DNA of 64,000 nucleotides from NCBI RefSeq assembly GCF_030246945.1, contig NZ_CP126742.1, positions 2,232,001 through 2,296,000 of the forward strand. Reading direction: 5' to 3'. Below are positions 61,276 through 64,000 of the stretch, one piece after another. Numbering within the stretch: position 1 is the stretch's first letter; each line of letters opens with the position of its first letter. The notes beneath the pieces are model-generated. The model saw only the letters and a program-made list of their open reading frames with translations, did not search any database and had not been told where the DNA came from. The position numbers were made by a program, and so were the translations under genes. Source of the stretch: Microbacterium sp. zg-Y1090. GTDB taxonomy: Bacteria > Actinomycetota > Actinomycetes > Actinomycetales > Microbacteriaceae.

Positions 61276-61316
61276 GAAGCCCCCTCCCGCGCGCCAGGCA
61301 CGACACGCGGATTCAG

Positions 61317-61322
61317 ACGCTA
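61317..61322 (-). promoter_or_regulatory. Candidate -10 (TAGCGT) of the ABC exporter operon
   Basis: TAGCGT on the minus strand about 42 nt before the GTG at 61275, leaving room for the leader with its strong ribosome-binding site. Confidence 0.4.
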
Positions 61323-61372
61323 CGCCTGCCGTGCGCCCGGTGCCAGTCGCCGACGTGCGCTCTCGGCGAACG

Positions 61373-62359
61373 TCACACGCGGGCAGCGGGATCGGCGACC
61401 AAGGGGAACAACTCGTCGATGGCGGCGAGTTCCGCCGCATCGGGCGTCCAGTCCGTCGCGGCCGCGTTGGCGCGCACCTGCTCGGGGGTCGTGGCACCCG
61501 CGATGACGCTCGAGAGCTCGGGCCGCGAGAGCAGCCAGCCGTATGTCGCCTGCAGCATGGTGATGCCCCGCTCCCGGCAGAACCGCTCGTACGCCTCCAG
61601 CGCGTCCCACGGCGCATCGTCGTAGACGTGACGGCGGTTGCGCATGATGCGCGTGTCCTCAGGCGCCTCGTCGCGGCGGAACTTGCCGGTGAGCAGCCCG
61701 TTGTGCAGCGGGAAGTACGGCAGGAAGCCGACCCCGAAGCGCTCCACCGCCGGGAGCACCTCGCGCTCGGCCGCACGCGCGAGGAGGCTGTAGTGGTTCT
61801 GGGCGGAGATGAACGGGATGCCGTGGCGCTCGCGGGCGACGAAGTGGGCCTCGGCGATCTGCCACCCGGCGAAGTTCGAATGACCGATGTAGCGGACCTT
61901 GCCCTCCCGCACCAGCTCCGCGAGCGCGTCCAGGGTCTCCTCGATGGGCGTGCCGGGGTCGGGCGTGTGCAGCTGGTAGAGGTCGATCCAGTCGGTCTGC
62001 AGCCGGCGCAGCGAACCCTCGACGGCTCGGCGGATGTAGGCGCGCGATCCCTTGGCCCCGGTGGGGAGCCCCGGCATCGCCGCACCGGAGTGCCCGAACT
62101 TCGTCGCGAGCACGACCTGATCGCGCCGGGAGCCCAGCGCCTCACCGATGAGCGTCTCCGACAGGCCGGGTTCCTTGCCGTACATGTCTGCGGTGTCCAG
62201 CAGCGTGATGCCGGCATCGATCGCCGCGTCGAGCACCGCGCGGGTGCCCTCGAGCGTCTCGGTCGCAGATCCGGCCCTGCCGAAGTTGTTGCAGCCGAGG
62301 CCGGCGGCGGAGACGAGCAGGCCGGAGGCGCCGAGGCGGCGCTGAGAGGGAGCGGTCAT
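61373..62359 (-). CDS. Aldo/keto reductase
   Basis: The product is 328 residues and reduces carbonyl compounds with NADPH. The catalytic tetrad is Asp55 and Tyr60 (LLDTADMYG), Lys87 (LATKFGH) and His131 (YQLHTPD). SVIAGATTPEQVRANAAA near the end is the cofactor-binding end of the barrel. The overall form fits the YajO/AKR11-12-like group; substrate unknown. Same strand as the ABC exporter but with a separate promoter. Confidence 0.93.
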   Translation of the reverse strand: MTAPSQRRLGASGLLVSAAGLGCNNFGRAGSATETLEGTRAVLDAAIDAGITLLDTADMYGKEPGLSETLIGEALGSRRDQVVLATKFGHSGAAMPGLPTGAKGSRAYIRRAVEGSLRRLQTDWIDLYQLHTPDPGTPIEETLDALAELVREGKVRYIGHSNFAGWQIAEAHFVARERHGIPFISAQNHYSLLARAAEREVLPAVERFGVGFLPYFPLHNGLLTGKFRRDEAPEDTRIMRNRRHVYDDAPWDALEAYERFCRERGITMLQATYGWLLSRPELSSVIAGATTPEQVRANAAATDWTPDAAELAAIDELFPLVADPAARV

Positions 62360-62383
62360 GCCCCCACGCTAGCGCGCACGGGG

Positions 62384-62413
62384 AAACCCCCGCCGGTGGA
62401 CCGGCGGGGGTTT
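62384..62413 (-). terminator. Hairpin between DUF5684 and aldo/keto reductase genes
   Basis: A perfect 13-bp stem (AAACCCCCGCCGG and complement) with a 4-nt loop begins 5 nt past the DUF5684 stop and ends in TTT on the minus strand. Confidence 0.8.
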
Positions 62414-62418
62414 GCGGC

Positions 62419-63327
62419 TCATGGCTGGTGGGGAGGTTGCGGAGCCGTCGGCGGCTCGGTCCCGGGCGCTGCGGCGGGAGGCTCGGGCGCGGCGGGCGGC
62501 TCCGGCGCAGCGGGCGGCGCAGCAGGCGGCTCGGGCGCGGCGGGAGGCTCGTACGGCGGCGGCTGCGTGCCCGCGGGCGGCTGTGCCGCGGCGGGCGGCG
62601 GGTACGCCGCCGGGGCCCGGTACGCCGTGGGCGGCGGGGTGCCCGGAGCGGGCGGCTGGCCCGGCGCCGCGTAGCCCGCGGGCGGCTGGCCCGGCGCCGC
62701 GTAGCCCGCGGGCGGATACCCCGGCGCCGCGTAGCCCGCGGACGGGTAGCCGGGAGCGGCGTATCCCGCCGGCGGCGGGTAGGCGCCCGGGACAGGGGGC
62801 TGCCCGTACGCCACGCCGGGGAAACCCGCCGGCGTCTGGGCCGGGATGCCCGACCATTCGGTGGTGTCGCGCAGGAAGGTGTTCGCCCACGGCGCGGGCG
62901 GCACCGCCAGGTTCCAGCGCGACCGGTCGTAGGCGGCGATGCCCAACCACACGATCGACACCAGCACGTAGAGCACGACCCAGACGGGCTCCTTCTGCAG
63001 CTTCAGCCCGATCCGGTAGGACGCCATGGCGAGGTAGGCGGCTGCGGCCAGCAGGAAGATGTAGCCGACCCCGACCGGCGACAGCAGCGCGCCCGCGCCC
63101 CACGCGATCAGCAGCCACCAGGGGTTCAGGTCGCCGAGCTTGGCGAACACGAGCATGTTGTAGACCGGCACCCAGGCCCGCCACCGGCCCTGCACGCCCG
63201 CCTTCTCGAAGATCTTCATCAGGAACAGGGACGTCAGCACGTAGCCGGCGATGGAGAGGAGGAAGGCGACGAAGCCGAAGGCGGCGACGAGCGCCCAGAG
63301 CGCCCCGTCGGTGTCATACAGGTACAT
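62419..63327 (-). CDS. DUF5684 membrane protein with Gly-Tyr-Ala-Ala-Pro repeats
   Basis: The product is 302 residues from ATG 63327, 6 nt after GGAGGT. Four helices lie in the first 135 residues, with KAGVQGRWRAWVPVYNMLVF as the DUF5684 hallmark between helices one and two. From about residue 165 the chain is a long Pro/Ala/Gly/Tyr tail with ten-residue repeats (GYAAPGYPPA, GYAAPGQPPA), then Pro-Glu repeats. Function unknown. The tail resembles that of the DUF4190 protein at 3810-4370. Confidence 0.85.
   Translation of the reverse strand: MYLYDTDGALWALVAAFGFVAFLLSIAGYVLTSLFLMKIFEKAGVQGRWRAWVPVYNMLVFAKLGDLNPWWLLIAWGAGALLSPVGVGYIFLLAAAAYLAMASYRIGLKLQKEPVWVVLYVLVSIVWLGIAAYDRSRWNLAVPPAPWANTFLRDTTEWSGIPAQTPAGFPGVAYGQPPVPGAYPPPAGYAAPGYPSAGYAAPGYPPAGYAAPGQPPAGYAAPGQPPAPGTPPPTAYRAPAAYPPPAAAQPPAGTQPPPYEPPAAPEPPAAPPAAPEPPAAPEPPAAAPGTEPPTAPQPPHQP
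62651..62780 (-). repeat. 30-bp tandem repeat inside the DUF5684 gene
   Basis: About four copies of a 30-bp unit, two of them identical, encode the ten-residue GYAAPG(Q/Y)PPA repeat. Such arrays can change copy number by slippage. Confidence 0.85.
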
Positions 63328-63386
63328 GGGTGGACCTCCGATGTCGATCCTGGCGCCGGGAGGGCGACGGGGCGATGCCCCCGCGG

Positions 63387-64000
63387 TCACATGCTAGCGA
63401 TACCCGCCGCGGTGCGCCGGGTGACAGCGGCCACGGACCCGGTCGAGGCGTCAGGCCCGGCGACGAGCTCCAGCTCGCCCGCGTCCCCCGGCCGCAGGGT
63501 GAGACCGACAGCAGCGGCCCAGTCGAGGAGTTCGTCGAGGCTGACGATCTTCGGGCGATGGGATGCCAGCAGTCGCAGCAGCTCTCCCTTGGCGTGCTTG
63601 TTGAAGTGGTTGAGCGCCCGCACGGTGCCGTCCGGCCCGGTCGAGACCACGCGCACGTAGGCGCGGGGACGATCGGCCGGGACGGGACCCAGAGCCGTGT
63701 AGGCCTCGGAGCGCAGGTCGAGGATGAGCCCGGACTCGGTGGCGCCGAGAGCGGCCGTCACGGCCTCGGCCCAGAGCCGTCGCAGCGGCGGCAATCCCGG
63801 CAGGCGGGTGCCGGCTGCGAGCCGGTACGCCGGGATCGGATCGAGTGCGGCGACCGGCCCGAACGGAGCGGAATGGATCAGCACGTGCGCGTGAAGCCAC
63901 GCCCGCGCGGATGCATCGAGCGAGTCGGCGCCCAGCGCGTCGAACAGCACGCCGGTGTAGCGGTCGACCGCAGGCAGGGTCGGCGCGGTGCGCAGGGCGG
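63387..64000 (-). CDS. yaaA: YaaA-family peroxide-response protein, N-terminus cut by window edge
   Basis: About 204 C-terminal residues are visible; the N-terminus lies beyond 64000. The frame stays open to the edge and reads AVDRYTGVLFDALG before the rest, a typical YaaA phrase. The motif ALNHFNKHAKGELLRLL is the family hallmark. E. coli YaaA lowers free iron during peroxide stress. A start at 63950 is possible but would cut the fold, so I read it as partial. Confidence 0.85.
   Translation of the reverse strand, partial: ALRTAPTLPAVDRYTGVLFDALGADSLDASARAWLHAHVLIHSAPFGPVAALDPIPAYRLAAGTRLPGLPPLRRLWAEAVTAALGATESGLILDLRSEAYTALGPVPADRPRAYVRVVSTGPDGTVRALNHFNKHAKGELLRLLASHRPKIVSLDELLDWAAAVGLTLRPGDAGELELVAGPDASTGSVAAVTRRTAAGIASM

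Noticed and set aside
62651-62780. 30-bp repeats as a CRISPR-like array
   Set aside because: The units abut with no spacers and lie in frame in a coding region, encoding a ten-residue protein repeat.

Overview
The window is high-GC DNA with dense, mostly short-spaced genes and frequent GTG starts. Gene content and order point to an actinobacterium of the family Microbacteriaceae, most likely Microbacterium or a close relative (inference; no rRNA gene is present to confirm it). I see no tRNA, rRNA, insertion sequence, prophage or CRISPR array, and no gene-free stretch longer than about 230 bp.

Layout. 1-7 kb: a YhiM-like membrane protein cut by the window edge, a small FKBP isomerase, a PrsW-type membrane protease, a fumarylacetoacetase-family hydrolase, a DUF4190 protein, aspartate ammonia-lyase and a CpdA-like phosphoesterase. 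7-19 kb: a Pit phosphate transporter with a small membrane partner, oligopeptidase B, phosphofructokinase, a SNF2 helicase, a lipoprotein, a three-gene sugar ABC importer and deoC. 19-24 kb: a tightly coupled minus-strand operon (uridine-kinase-like, truB, two small membrane proteins, ribF), then mutY. 23.8-28.5 kb: the translation operon nusA-ylxR-infB-rbfA; rimP is missing from its usual place in front of nusA. 28.5-38.5 kb: an HdeD-lipase fusion, a DUF1206 protein, proS, pcp, ispG, a trp attenuator with a fused anthranilate synthase, and the rip site-2 protease. 38.6-48.2 kb: a plus-strand block with a YcnI-like copper protein, glutamate decarboxylase plus antiporter, a MurE-like ligase, and pyruvate formate-lyase with its activase. 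This block lies between rip and dxr, which are commonly close together in actinobacteria. 48-64 kb: dxr, an FKBP lipoprotein, plsC, an OsmC protein, asparaginase, alanine dehydrogenase, an orphan EccC/FtsK-like ATPase beside a PP2C phosphatase, a heterodimeric ABC exporter, an aldo/keto reductase, a DUF5684 protein and a partial YaaA.

How the genes work together. The GAD/antiporter pair would consume protons by decarboxylating glutamate. PFL and its activase would make formate and acetyl-CoA when oxygen is low. With the YhiM relative at the left edge this suggests capacity for acid and micro-oxic life, unusual for a group usually described as aerobic. The trp leader is a textbook three-hairpin attenuator in front of a single fused TrpE-TrpG protein.

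The most striking signals lie between genes. A large set of genes carries a TAnnnT hexamer exactly 6-7 nt before an ATG or GTG start, the signature of leaderless mRNAs; the trp leader peptide is one of them. The infB ribosome-binding site is buried in a 10-bp hairpin that can refold. The gad operon leader holds a terminator-like hairpin. pflB has a GntR-type palindrome in its promoter.
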